Notes under the pieces: generated by a model | What the model was told of the DNA's origin: nothing | What the model saw: the letters and a program-made list of their open reading frames with translations, nothing else | The model's database searches: none | Program-made: the position numbers and the translations under genes | Source of the DNA: Adenanthera pavonina | Taxonomy: Eukaryota > Streptophyta > Magnoliopsida > Fabales > Fabaceae | NCBI GenBank assembly: GCA_026686845.1 | Contig: JAIVEN010000004.1 | Span: forward strand, 10,944,827-11,008,826 | DNA length: 64,000 nt | Reading direction: 5' to 3' | In this document: piece after piece, positions 21,169-34,500 of the stretch | How positions within the stretch are numbered: position 1 is the stretch's first letter | Layout: each line of letters begins with the position of its first letter

Positions 21169-23594
21169 TGTAATGTCCCTACTTTATTGGATGTCATAAA
21201 ATGTATAGAAAAATAACAAAATTTGATATATATATATATATATGAATAGGTATGATAAATGGCAAAGAGGTCATTTTCCCAAGTTAGAATGGAAAATGAG
21301 GAAATTATACTTTTGTCCTTTAAAGAGAAGAATTTTATGCAATTAACCATTGGGAGAAATTACAAGAAAGTACCCAAAAAAAATTAAAAATTATAATTAA
21401 CCCTAAGTCCAGAGTAATTTTGTCAATATTAAAAATTATTGTCCAAACAAAGCCCGCTTAAGTCCAACAGTAATAGCATGCATGTTAACTGATTAAAAGT
21501 AAAGAAATAATCAATGTCAAGTGTTCAAAAAGTAACTTTATATTGTAAAAGGAGTTCATGGGTCCCACAAATAGCAGAAAGGTGAAGGAAACAGTATGTG
21601 GGTCCCACACAAATACTATTTGGGGCAGGATAATTAATTTTATGTAGTTAAAAATTTAGAATAATCCTATATTCCTAAAATGTTAAAATACCCCAAAAAA
21701 TAAATATCTGGATGGAGAAAAATATGTACTATTTGAAAACTTTTTCCCCTCTTGTTGGCGTTACTTTTCAACACAAGAAGCATGTGATTTTTGGCAAAAA
21801 ACTTGTTAATGAAGGCTTGGTTTCTTGGAAAAAAAGTATTCATCATTAATTAACTATGATTATGCTTAAGTTCAGTGAATTAATTCCTTTCCTTCTTCCT
21901 CATGTAGGCATGAGTTTCAGCAGCAATTAGAGAGAGAGAGAGAGAGAGCTCTAAGAAACCAAGAGAAAAAGAGAAGAGAAAGTGGAAGCTAGGATTTCAC
22001 ACTTGGAGAATCAAGAATCAAAGTGAGATTTCATGATCCTAGCTTGTATTTTTGAGTTGTTAGGAGTAGTTTCATGGAGTTATTTTCCTCTCCTCTCTCT
22101 TTAAGAATTTTGGCCAAACCCTAACTCGTCCAAGGGAGAGTTTGCATGCACCAAACTTACGAAAAACACTAAACAAGTTACTTAAAACATGATTTTGGAA
22201 GTAGTTTGAAGTATTTCAAAGAAAATAATTTTCTTCCATTTCATGCATATTTTTTGTTAGACTACGGTTCCTTCTAGAGTTAGAATTTCATGATTTTGAC
22301 CCTAGAAATGGAATTTTTGAGTCCAAATTAGCTAAGAACAAGTGTTGGTTTCAAGAAAAATCAAAAGGAAAACAATTTGGAATTTTTAGGGTTAGTATGC
22401 ACTTTGTGAAGAAGGACATGAAACTAGTAGCTTATGAACTTGCATTATGTTGTAATTAAGTTCAAGATAGTTCTGGAAGGCTAGGGAAAATGTGTACAAA
22501 GGTTGGAAAGTACAAGAAGACATTACGGTAGCAATTTTACCTTTTCTTGCATTATGTATCATATATGATTTCTATGAGTTTCATGACTTGGCTTGTGTTT
22601 GTTTTGATGATTTGAAATGGTTGGATGAGTTGAATGAAAAGGTTTATGACCTCTGGATGTCCAATTTCTAAAATGAAACTCTGCCAAAATTTTTATAAAA
22701 TTATATGTCATATTATGTATAAGTGTTTGATGATTGTTTTAAAGAAGTTAATATGTTAAATGTGATTATACATATTCTTGAATGGTAACTCCTACTGAGA
22801 TTCTTTGAATCTCATTATTCTACATGTCAAATATGTCTATGATCAAGCTATGGCAAGGCTACCAAAGAAGAAAAAGGCAAGGAGAAACAAGTTGATGATT
22901 AAGATGACATTACTTGCCATGATCTTTTATTTCAAGCTTTTATGTAAAATCACTTGTGATGTTAAATCTGTACATGGAGGTGGTAATGTTCCTTTAGGTC
23001 TTATGTGATGTATGGTTAATATGAGAACAAGTTATAGTCATGTAATTAAGTTATGACCCTTATTTTGGAAAGTTGATGGATGTAATGGTCATTATGACCT
23101 CTAGATAGTAAACCAGCTACTGTTTGAATGTTTTGTAATTGAATATATATATGTTACATATGATTGAAAACTAGACAGATAGAGCTTTAAAATGGTTAAA
23201 ATAAAACTCAATTTAGATGTGTGTGTGATTTATTATAATTTTTCAAAATTATGGTTAGAAAATTGGATTTCCAGAAAATAACCAAAATGAATAGTAAAAC
23301 TTCAGAAAATTTATTGTACTAAGTGGCCCAACTAATGCTCTGTTGCTTTTTTTTTTCCATGTAGACAATATTTTTAGCTATTTTTAGAGATTTGAATCAT
23401 TTGCATACAATTATTTTAATTAGTTATGAATTTTCAAAATTCAGACGGTAAAATGGAAAATTACCAAATGAACAGTATCGAATTATGAAAAATTCTGTTT
23501 TGTCTTATTATGTGATTCAAGCTTCCAATCATGTATAATTAGACTCTAATATGGTCTAATACATGGGAAAAGAGACTTAAAGTAAGGTGTCACA
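21169..23594 (+). mobile_element. Solo LTR of a gypsy-type element (family A)
   Basis: A 2426-bp unit begins tgtaatgtccctac and ends aaggtgtcaca. It is flanked by a perfect five-base duplication TTGAG (21164-21168 and 23595-23599). There is no internal region, PBS or PPT, so it most likely arose by recombination between two LTRs. It is the best preserved reference for the family A copies at 1134-6823, 25227-26680 and (reverse) 31556-34651. Short ORFs inside, such as that at 22805, are not genes. The family assignment to gypsy rests on LTR length, ends and similarity of style to the chromovirus LTR. Confidence 0.85.
21929..21948 (+). repeat. (AG)n microsatellite
   Basis: A ten-unit AG run inside the solo LTR. 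Confidence 0.9.
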
Positions 23595-23699
23595 TTGAGC
23601 AATACAAAAAACTAAAGAGTAAAAGCACAAATAAAGCTAACTATACGAATATTAGATGTTAGTAGTGATTCTAGAATAAGGAAGATAACCTAGGTTTAT

Positions 23700-23930
23700 T
23701 ATTGCTAAAATCATTTCATATCCTATGTGGTGTGAACTTAGAAGGCTCCTTCAACACATTACATAATCAATCTCAAATGAAGTCTTTAGCTTTGGGAAGC
23801 TTCGTGACAAGAGGAGTGTTTTGGAAATTTCAAGAGTTAATTGGAGTTTATTCCATCACATTGAAGGCCCAAAATATTAATACACCCATAGAGGAGTCAA
23901 ACAAGTCCATAATCTTACTTGTTCAGGTAT
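23700..23930 (+). repeat. Dispersed repeat, copy 1 of an inverted pair
   Basis: The stretch is present in reverse complement at about 26700-26900, with long similar blocks (gaaggctccttcaacacatta; gtgttttggaaatttcaagag; tattttgggccttcaatgtg on the reverse strand). A 76-codon frame at 23702-23932 covers it, but I do not recognise its product and the second copy is diverged. I treat it as repeat sequence rather than a gene. Confidence 0.6.
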
Positions 23931-24101
23931 AAATGCATACTTAATTGGGCCAAGCAAATAAAGTAACGTCCTTAGCTATCCTAAAGGAGATCTTAATGTT
24001 TTTTAAGCCCAAATAGAGAGAGAAACTTAAGTCTAAAAGCCAAACACAGAAAAAATTATTTAAGTGGACACATTACCTCATTGAAAATCACATGACGAGA
24101 G

Positions 24102-24705
24102 TGTCCTGCCTAGAGTATTTTAAGATTATCTTATTTATTTAATTTAATTTAATTTAAATTATATTAGAATATTTTAAGGCTTCCAACTTGTATTCCATGA
24201 GATCAAATCTTATATTTAAAATTAGTCTAGTTTAAATTCTATTAAATAAACCTTTTTTTTAAGAAAAATTTAGTAGTATGAGGATTATGATATTATTTTT
24301 ATTATTTTTTAGTATTTTATTTTTTATTTTTAGGACTTTAGATAATTAGTTATCTTTTTAGGATTTTCTAGATTTATTAGAATTATTTAAGTCATAAGTA
24401 TTCATAGTTACTTTAGGATTTTATTTTGCCTATTTAAAGGCTTCTTTATACACACCGGATTAGATTAATCAAGTAATTCAAAATTACTTTTCCTAATTAG
24501 TGAGGTATCTTATTTGTTCTTCATTTTCTTCTTAGAATACACTAGACTTATCAAGAGAGTAATATGTTCATGTAGTGTCTCTTATAGCTAGAGTTCTCTG
24601 AGGTAGATTCTCATTGGGTTCTAGTTCGATCAACTCATTTGAGTTAAGTAGTGTTATCCTTTGTATTTTCTAAGTTCCCGAAATAGGTTCCTTGTGGGGT
24701 CCCCA
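24102..24705 (+). repeat. Probable LTR with TATA box
   Basis: A 604-base, very AT-rich stretch starts tgtcctgcc and ends ggtcccca. It holds a tatttaaaggctt motif at 24440, a plausible core promoter. It is placed as an LTR because a PBS-like sequence follows at 24711. No second LTR or coding region is recognisable downstream before 25227. Confidence 0.5.
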
Positions 24706-24710
24706 TTAGG

Positions 24711-24722
24711 TGGCATTAGAGC
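24711..24722 (+). other. Degenerate initiator tRNA-Met PBS
   Basis: The sequence tggcattagagc differs from the canonical tggtatcagagc at two positions. It lies five bases after the proposed LTR end. Confidence 0.5.
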
Positions 24723-24725
24723 AAA

Positions 24726-25226
24726 GGTTAGATTCAGGCACCTTATCCACATCATCAACCACATGTCATCCTTTATCCTAGTCATCAACACGTCATCATC
24801 AAATAATTCAACTAGCCAAACACGTCCTCCTTCTCAACTCCAGATTCGTATGTCCATTCAAAATTCTGCTATATGCATTCCTTAACTCCTTCAATCATCC
24901 TCTTAAGTCATCCTATTTAAGCCCATTAATTCATCTCTCTATCCAAAATTCTTCTTCATCTTTCTCACCTATTTAATTTGCATTACATCATCATAACACG
25001 CCATCCATCATCAATCTAATCATGCCATCTTCCTCTCAAAACCATATAACTCATTAGCATCTTTGATTGGACTGCTTACATACTAAAACATATTGATTGT
25101 TGGGAAAATTATTTCCTATTGCTTGCTGAAAATTGATTGTGCAGGAAAATTAAGCTGCTTGCTAAAATTTTTTGTTAAAAAATCTTCTTGTTAGAAAAAT
25201 ATTTTTGGAAAATTCCAGATTGCTTG
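24726..25226. other. Non-coding stretch after the PBS remnant
   Basis: About 500 bases rich in C, A and T with repeated catcatc motifs, then AT-rich sequence. It could be the start of the internal region of the element at 24102. I see no coding domain. Confidence 0.3.
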
Positions 25227-26680
25227 TGTAGTATCCCTATTTTGTTGAATATCATAAAATACATAAGGAAATAGATAAATATGAGATATAGGGTTAGAGA
25301 TGAAAAATGGCAAAAAGATTATTTTTCAGGTTAGAAAGGAAAATGAGAAAATTATATTTTAACCATTAGAAATAAAAATTTTATGCTTTCTAGTTTTTAA
25401 AAAAGAAAGAATTCTATGCAATTTAATTCTTGGGAGAAAGTACAAGAAAAGACCTAACAGAATTGAAAAATTCTAATTTTACCTCGAAGTAAAGGCAATT
25501 TTGTAAATATTAAAAATTACTCTCAAAATGAAGCTTGTGACATGCCAAATCCAATAGTATAATGCAATGAGGTTAACTGATTAAATGTGAAAAAAAATTT
25601 AGTGTCGAGTGTTTAAAAGAAACCATATATAGAAAAAGGAGATTTTGGGTCCCACAAAAAGTAGAAAGGTGAGAGGAAAAGCATGTGGACCACATATATA
25701 TACTTTTTGGGATAAGATAATGAATTAAACATGGATACAAATTTAGAAAAATCCTATATCCCTTAAGTGACAAAATATTACAAAAAATAGCTTTATCGGT
25801 TTAGTAAAAAATTAACCAACATATGATATATTTGAACTATGAAAAATATATAGTATTTTTACACCATCTTCCTCCTAAGTGGTGTCAATTTTATGCATGT
25901 GGAATGTGGAAAATGAGATTTTTGGTCACTTTTTGAAAAATATTTTTTTAAGAAGTATTTGAAAAAGTAATCATAGTTAGCCAATGAAGGTTAAGTAAAC
26001 TAAACCATGATTAAGTGAGTTAATTAACCTCTCATTCTCTCTCTCCTTGGATGCCATTTTGCTGCAGCAATCTAGAGTGTGAAGCTCCGAGAAAAACACA
26101 AGAGAGAAGAGAGAAAAGAGAAGAGAAAAGGAAAGGCAAGTAAGAAAGCTTGGAGAATCAAGTTCAAAGTTAATATTCTATGATTTCAAACTTATTATTT
26201 CAAGTGGTTTATGGTAGTTTAATGGAGTCTTTTATTCCTCTTTCCATGCATGGATTTTGGCCAAACTCTAGTGAGTTCAAGGGATGAGTTTTCATGTAAT
26301 AAACTTGGAGAAATCATAAATTAGTCACTTAAAGCATGAGTCCAAGAGTTGTTTAAAGTATTTCAAAAATCATTTTCTCTCCTTTCTCTCATGATTTTTT
26401 GGCCAAACAGGGATTCCATTTAGAGTTGGAGTTTCATGATTTTGATGCCAAAAATGGAATCCTTTGGTCTAAATAAGCTAAGAACAAGTATTGGTTTCAA
26501 GAAAAGTCAAAAGGATAGTTTGAGACTTTATGAATCAATACCATGGATAAGTGGCTTATGTCCTTAAATGATGTTGTATTTAGGTTCAAGAAAGTTGTGG
26601 AGGACTTAGGAAGATGTGTATTAAGGGTGAAAAGCAAAAGAAACCATTAAGATAGTATTTTACCTTGTTTGACTATTTTA
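25227..26680 (+). repeat. Truncated gypsy-type LTR (family A)
   Basis: It starts tgtagtatccctattt and follows the solo LTR at 21169 through the ggtcccacaaaaagtagaaaggtg block (25650), the aagagaagagaaaaggaaagg GA-rich part (26110) and the agatagtattttacctt block (26650). It then stops abruptly where the inverted repeat copy 2 begins, so about 1 kb of its 3' part is missing. Confidence 0.65.
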
Positions 26681-26699
26681 GCATGCATTTGGATCCGAA

Positions 26700-26900
26700 T
26701 GAGAAAGATTATGGCCGTGTTTGACTCTTTCATAGGTGTACTAGCATATTGGGCCTTCAATAGAATGAAATAGATTCCAGTTTGTTCTTGAAATTTCCAA
26801 AACACTCATCTTATCACCAAGTTTCCCAAAATTAAGACCTCAATTTAAGATTGATCTTGTAATATGTTGCAGGAGCCTTCTAGCTTCACATTATTCTCCT
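26700..26900 (-). repeat. Dispersed repeat, copy 2 of an inverted pair
   Basis: This is the reverse complement relative of 23700-23930; compare tttccaaaacactcatctta with the reverse of 23815-23830. The pair encloses about 2.8 kb holding a truncated LTR and an LTR/PBS remnant. Confidence 0.6.
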
Positions 26901-29900
26901 CCTCTTGAAAAGAAGTTTTCCTAGACTTTTCAAGATATTTTTGCAAACATAAACTATCTCCCGGATAAAAAATTTTCTCTTTCAACCACCTAGGGGATGG
27001 TAGATGGTAAATATGAAAGATTGATGGATGAAGATCTTTGAATTCCTATAAAAGTGAAATAACACAACTCAAACAAGAAAAGTTAAGATTGTTTGTAAAT
27101 ACTCCCTTAACCTTAATTTTTCTCTCATTTTTTTCAAGGTCTCTCTGTTACTTTTAACTTCTATGTACTCTCTCTCTGTTTTTTTCCTTTCTTTTTCTGA
27201 TTCTCTCTTTTATCTCTCTCTTTCTCAATTGATGCTCTCAGTTTTCTTTCACACCTTCTAGGTCATCATTGGATTAGGAACATTTAACATAGGAGAGGAG
27301 GTCTAGCCTCTTTAATTCATAAAAACTTATTTTGTAATTCTTTTTCCACAAAACTTTCTTTCTAACTAAGCGGTAAGACAATCTGAGAGAAATTTTTATA
27401 ACTCCTTGCTGAACTTATAAAAATTTTCATTTCGTTCCGAGGTTCAATCTCTCCCATCTCATACATTACTTGCTTTGCTAGAATCTACTGCAATCCTTAT
27501 GGGAGATTCTGTAACTTACTAACCATACTTTTTGGAGCCTAACTCTCATTCCTAAGTTCAACAAGTCTTTGCTTTTACAACATTTCAAAAATTCTTGGTT
27601 GTCTTTCATGCTCTTCCAAAGATTTGGAGTTATTTAAACATTATCATTTCCTGAGACCACCAATATTGTTCATACTTCTATTCATATTGTAACAGGTGCC
27701 TTGGTAAGACTCATAGTGTGCACATTAAACTATTTGCACATCTTACCCTTCATACTTCTTACATCTTTATTACTTCCCAGTAGGTCACTCATTCTGAAGT
27801 TTCTCCCTCTCAAGCAACCTTAACTGAAGGATGCTAAGGGGTTTTACTTTACTCATACCATTATTAGACTTAGAGAGTTCAGTAATAGGCTTTCACCTAA
27901 GCCATAACTCGTCTGTGGGACCTCTGGATAGCTTACTGCTTTATTTCCACAACGTTCAATTCTTCTTTTAACATCTAATAAAACATCTTATAATGACAGT
28001 TCTGTATCATTTTCATTTTCATCTATTATTCATACTTTTATTGCTTCCTTTTACTTTAACTTTTATTAGTTTAGAGCTTTGATTCACCACTATAATTTTG
28101 CGTATAAACATATCTCCAAACCCTGTAACTTGCTTTTCTTACCAAAGCTTTCAAATTCTTTTGGCTTTCTGTGGGTTGGAGTCTAACAGACATTAAGGTA
28201 GTGGTTACTGACTTTTTGCTCTTTAACATTCTATTCATATTTATAACCTCTTTAACTTCTTAGCCAAGGTTAATCAGTGATGTGGCAATTTTAGGGAAAC
28301 TTCTTAACCCTTCAATAGTCTTTTGCTAACTCAGTTTAAATCTAGCTTTTAGCCTCTCATCATTTTTGCTCATTTGGGTATCACCCCAGGAGGTATCTCT
28401 CCTCTACCTTACCTCGGTGACTTTCATCATATGGAGGATTTCATCTTTCTTGACTCAATTGGGCTTCTTCCCAAGAGCTACCTCCCTTTATTCTCACCTT
28501 AGCAGCTAACAAAGGATTTCTTTCATTGTGAGATCTTCCAGCCAAGTACTTTCTTTATAGTTACATTTTATACTAAGTTCAACAATTAACTATCTCTAGG
28601 TTTCATAGTTCCCTAATTGCTTATCACTAAACCCTTAGGCTTATACGTGTACTTTAGATTCATACCTCATGTCTTAAACATCATAAATACATTGCTAACT
28701 TTCTTTTACAGAGACATCGATTTTTTTTTTTTGCCAATCTTTCTCCTCTGAATCATACATCAACTTTCATGTCTATACTTAACAATTTTCCACAAGCTCT
28801 TCTCAACTTGAACAATGGGTATAACATATGACTTAATCTAAGTACATGGAACATTTTTAGGGTAGGCATAATCAATATCTTCTTTTTATAATCTAAGAGG
28901 AGATCATTTACAAAAAGCCAATTCGTGCTTACCGTTGTGCTTCAATATTTATTCAGACTGGAAATGGAGATTATGGCCCTGTATATAGTGAAAACATTCA
29001 CATATAAATCATATTATAAAAACCTCTAGACCTAACCTTTTAGTACAGTGATAAAGAGTAGCTTGCACCTGCATCATACTTTTGCTAAAATCAGGTGACT
29101 TATGACCTCTTATTGGGATAATATAAAGACTCTCCCTTGTGCTTTTGATCTGGTGTTGGCCATTTCCATAATACTATGACAAGTTTAACATCTCGACTTT
29201 CCATACTTGGAGCACCGTTTTATCCTACTAAACATGGCCTTATGCCATGAGCCTTTCTGTATTTAAATAAAGTCAGATTGCTTGATCTACCTCATCTGCT
29301 ATTTTTCCTTGTTTCATAAATCACATGTTATTCCAAGACTTCTTATCCTTATTCTTACTTACTAATGGTAGTTGGAGATGTTGATAAAACATTCACGTGA
29401 TTCAGACTATTTCCAATGATCCTGCTTACTTGGATTGATGAATTAAAGGCATATTCTCTTTAACCGCTTTCTTCAAGCTTCTTTTCTAGCTTTTCCACCT
29501 TTTCTCATTCATCATTGTACTACTAGAGGTATGTCAAATTTCGAGCCCATTGGTTATGCCTTATTATACTTTCATTGACCAGCTCATTCTTATTAGAGTA
29601 GATTCTTAAAAATTTCACTTCCTGTAATCAACCTTATTCTTCAACTTATATATTGCCATCAAAGTCTTTTATTTCCGACATGTCACCTATTGTCTTTGAA
29701 ATCTTTCCAGGCTCATTGTCTATCCCTCAATATTTTGCACGTCAAATTCACCATCAAGGATGACGGTTGATACATTCTAAATTACATAACCATATGTCGA
29801 CAATTGATAAATTCAACAGTTGCCTGGCAACTTATTCCATAGGAGCTTACCAATCTACTTGAGACTCTTGCAATATAGACGGAGAATTATAGGCTCTAGT

Positions 29901-31555
29901 TTTCACCTATTGTTCCTAAGTAATAATTCTCTCTTGTAGTTGCTCTTCACAATTCTTTGCTTCTGATCCAGGCCATAAGGATCATTTATAAGAAATCTTG
30001 GTTGAGGTACCTTTCTTTACTGTCACTAGGGTCGTTTGAGAAGTCCATGCTTGTGCTACTTGTCTTTGTTGAACACCTCTTCATATCTCAATCATTGTTA
30101 TCTTGCATTTAATAATTACGCTTAACAAGTTTCATTGACTACTTCTTTCATCTTTATCCTTTGACCCTTGATCTTTCTACTTCACTACTTTAATACCTTG
30201 GTGCATAACTACTTGGTTCACAACTATGGCAATGCATCACATTTACATATACCTTTCATCATTATCATTATACTAAACTTATGGGATTTCCATACTAGCA
30301 TTAAACTTACTACTATTATTTTCATCCTTTGAGACTTTCGTAGCTCATGATTCTATATAGCATCAACTATTGGCTCCACCCATTCACTTCCAAGGATCCA
30401 ATGATCATGATGCCCTTCAAAACATTCTTTTGCTTCTATCATAGTACTCAGGAGATCTAGAAATTAAACTTATCTTAGAGATCTATCTTGGCATTTCTTA
30501 AAGTAGTTCTATTATTCCTTTGGATTTGGAGTCCTTGGTTTAGTTGGGCAAAGCTAGTTTTTTTCCTTTAAATGATTCCTCTAGCTAAAACTTACTTAGC
30601 ACAGCTTATACTTTACCTTGATGTGCATTTACTTGCATCTAGTGTGGTTATACTTGAGAAGACCATTATTATTAAGTCACTTCTTAAATACAGGTATTTC
30701 TTCCATTTAGAAATCATCATACAACTATCAGTCATTTAGGTCTTACTTTTTCCTTTATAGAACTCTAATTAGGCTCATGCCATTTTCCTTCACCTGAGTT
30801 ATTACTCATTCTTCTTTTGTAACTTACATTCTTTTAAATTATACATTAATTTTCCTGCATTAACTTTTTTCTCATTACTTTTCTTCATTACTATCATTTT
30901 TTCCTTGTTGGCCTCTTACATTCATTACTAGAAGCATTCTGTCACTAATATTGCCTTATAGGTGGGATCTTGCTTCTCATTCTCATTATCACAACCTACC
31001 ATCACCTTTTTAGTTACTTCCTAGTCAATGGCTTGCATTTGAGGGAAGTCTTAAGTAAATATTCATATTAACTGCTGATTAATGAGGTTTCATGTCTTCA
31101 TAAAAATATCATAGGTCATTCTCTTTTAGAGAACTATCAGTACTGTAGGTCTCCATAATCTTTCTAATTCTTTTTAGAGGTTTACTGCAACCTCATAATT
31201 GGTCTATTGTGACCATGAGATCTACTGCGATCTCTGAGCCTTATTAGGATCCTTTGTGATCCTACATCAACTCTTTACTGATAGAATTTAATTGCAATCC
31301 AATTCTGAAATAATTTAAGACCTGAGGTAAATAAATAATTTGTAAAACATCCTCAACTAATCCAGCAACTATCATTAGCTATCCTTAAGACTAATCCCTT
31401 ATGCCACTAAAATATTCATAGGCCAAGTTTCTATAAGAAATAACACTTTAACATCATAAGGGAAATACTTTAATTTTAAAATATGTATTTTCCTACAAAG
31501 ATTAACTTAAATCTTTACTCTAAGAGCCAAGACCTTCAGTTTTGACACAAAAAAT
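26900..31555 (-). repeat. 4.7-kb degenerate region, probable element interior
   Basis: There is no open frame of 60 codons in any frame across about 6 kb (25.8-31.7 kb) and no domain that I recognise. The plus strand is markedly rich in C and T (for example ctctctgtttttttcctttct near 27170). At its right end it abuts a reverse-oriented family A LTR with a PBS-like sequence. I infer that it is the decayed or non-coding interior of a minus-strand LTR element whose other LTR is lost. The evidence is weak. Confidence 0.35.
31535..31555 (-). other. Possible decayed PBS
   Basis: On the minus strand, right after the LTR end, the sequence tttttgtgtcaaaactgaag can be aligned with the chromovirus junction ttttggtatcagagcaatgg, with mostly G-to-A or C-to-T differences. 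Suggestive only. Confidence 0.3.
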
Positions 31556-34500
31556 GTAATACCTTAAACTTATATCCATTTCATATGTATTAGACTCCAA
31601 TTATGTCTATTATTGCATGATTAGAGACTTGATTGCATAAAAATATTAAAACAGAATTTTCTTTATTTTGGGTACTGTTCATTGTGCATTTTTCATTTTA
31701 CTCGATGAACTTCAAAAGTGCATAACTAATTATAGAAAAATCATCTTAAAGTGATTTAAATCTCTAAAAATAGATAAAAGATTTTATACATGGAAAAAAA
31801 TATGAAACAGAGCATTCTATTGAGCAATTCATACAGTTTATTTCTCAAATATTTACTGTATATTTGGTCATTTTCTCTTTCATAGGATTTTGGCCTTATA
31901 TTTAAAAATTCATATTTCACTATATGCTGAGCCAAATTATACATTCTTTATGTCATATGAAAGCCCTGAATGTAAAATTTTTAGACATATTTTTCTTGTA
32001 CATTTATTTTACTTACACAGGGCATGGTGTTAACTTAAATCATAAAGGACCAGAATTCCACTTTTTGCTAGAACAGTTTTGGGAAAACCTCCATATCTCT
32101 TATCTTATAGCTCGAATTACCTCCAAATCAGTGACATATGAAACTTAAAACATAGGCCTTTCCATAAATACAAACCAATGAATTTTTGGATCTCTGCACG
32201 ATTTATATTATCTTTTTAATTTTTCAGTACCTAACTTTCAGTTTCCAGTTTTCCTAGTATTTCCCTGTTTTGAACCCTAATTTTGAAAAATCAATATAAT
32301 TTATACATATCTCCAAATGGAGTGCTCTTTGGACCATTTTAAATCTCTACTTATGTACTTTAAGAGCATATATATTACTTAAACTAGTTGTCTTGTCTTA
32401 CATGAATAGTACCTATGTATTTGTCAGGGTGTCCAAATTATATATGTCCATTCATGTCTTGGCAAAATATGCTTCATATCATATATACATCATCATTCAT
32501 TGTACCATATTCATACATGATATCAAAAGGTATCTCAAAGAACATACTTGCATCAGTATACATGATTCATCCTTTGCATACAAATTTATACATATTACCA
32601 AAAATTAATTTTAATCTTTGCAAGAACATAATTTCCACCAATTTCTTCCTCCTCTCTTTTGGCTCTTCATGAACTTTTTGCATTGCTTGGCCAAAACATG
32701 GTAAGCATTTGGAAGGGGTGAGATTCAAAGAATCTCAGTAGTTATCACTAATCAAGAAAATATATAATCATATAATGCAAGCACACTCTATCAAATCATC
32801 ATTCAAACATTTAGAATCATTTATACTTAAACATTTTATAGAAAATTAGATAGAGTTTCCCCTTACATTTTGGACATCCCGGGGTCACAAAACCTCTTAA
32901 ATAACTCAGCGAATATCAACAAATCATCACATAACATCATTGCAAATATTTGGTATAACATTAAAACCATTGCAACTATATAACCATATAATGCAAGATT
33001 AGGTTAGTAAACTACCTTTTAACTTTTCAATCCTTCCAAACTTTGCACACCTTTCCTTTGAACTTCTAACACTTCTTTGAATCCTATAGTGTCACAAAAT
33101 AAGGCCATTAGCCACCAATTACACAACCTCATTCACAAAGTGCATACTTGGACTAAAATTTTCACTTTATTTTCCTTTGAACTTTTCTTGTATAACATAT
33201 TTGTATCTACCTATTTTGGACCCAAGGAATTCATTTTTGGGGTCAAAATCATGAAATTCCCTTCCCTATTCAAACCCTAATTCAACAGAAAATTCAGCAA
33301 AATTGCAGAAAAATCACAACTGAACAAACTTACAATCTAATGGTATATTTTTGCATCTTGAAGCCTATACAATACTTTTCATGGATCACTTTCTTCATGG
33401 CTTCATTTTCTTTCTCTACTCTGTCTCTAGGCAGAATTTTTCAGATAAAAAATAGAGAGAAATACTCCATGAAACACTACCATACTTAAATAGATGCAAG
33501 ATAATCACCAAAGCAACTTACCTTAAGAGTTTGTGATTAAACTTGTGATTTTTCCTTCTTCCTTTTACTCTCTCTTTCACGCCTTCTTTTTCCTTTTTTC
33601 ATCTCTGGTTGTGCGTGTTTTGAACTGAAGAAGACATGTTGAAAGCTTAACCAAGGTGATTAATTGTTAATCAATCATAAAGTAACTTTAGTTAATTAAA
33701 TCTTTTACTTTGATTGATTTTTATCTAATAAAGCTTTTAACTAATTCCATTAGGGTCCTTTATTAGTTGTAGCATGCCACTTGTCCCATTCTTGGCTAAA
33801 AATTACTTTAATAACTTTTATAGATCATTATATCCTTTACCGATTGAGTATTTTTACCAAAATTGTCATTAAATTGGTATAGGATTATCCAACAATTACT
33901 TTTGATTCAAAATCATTATCTAGACCCAAAATATATTTTATTAAGGCCAAATACTTTCTCTAGAATTAATACTGCTTCTTCCTGCAGTCCAAATTGATTT
34001 TTATTGGGTAAAATATTAATATTAAATCATAATCACTCAATAAATATTATTTTGACCTTAATAAATTCCATATTATATTTCATTGGGTCTAACTCATTGA
34101 GAGCTTCATTTTGACCATAATTTTTTATATTTATAAAAATACCCTTGACACGGGTATTTTTAATTTTTGAAACTTTTGGGTCCTTTTTCGTAATTTCTCC
34201 CAAGGACTAATTTGCAATAAAATTTCTTCTTCTAGCTAAATTGCAAAGTATTTTCATTTTTGTGGGAAAAATTATGATTTTTTCATTTTCTGGTCTAACC
34301 TAAAAAAATGACTAGTTTGCCCTTTTCCGTTTCTTTCTGTGTCACTCGATTTTAGTTGCTTCTCTGTATATTGTATGCTATCAACATTTTTCTCTTGGGG
34401 CTTAAATGAAGTTTTCACATTTTATTCCCTTATCAAGGAAATTACTGTTTTGCCCTTGAGCTGGTTTAAATACATAATTATCCATTCTTTCGGGTACTTT

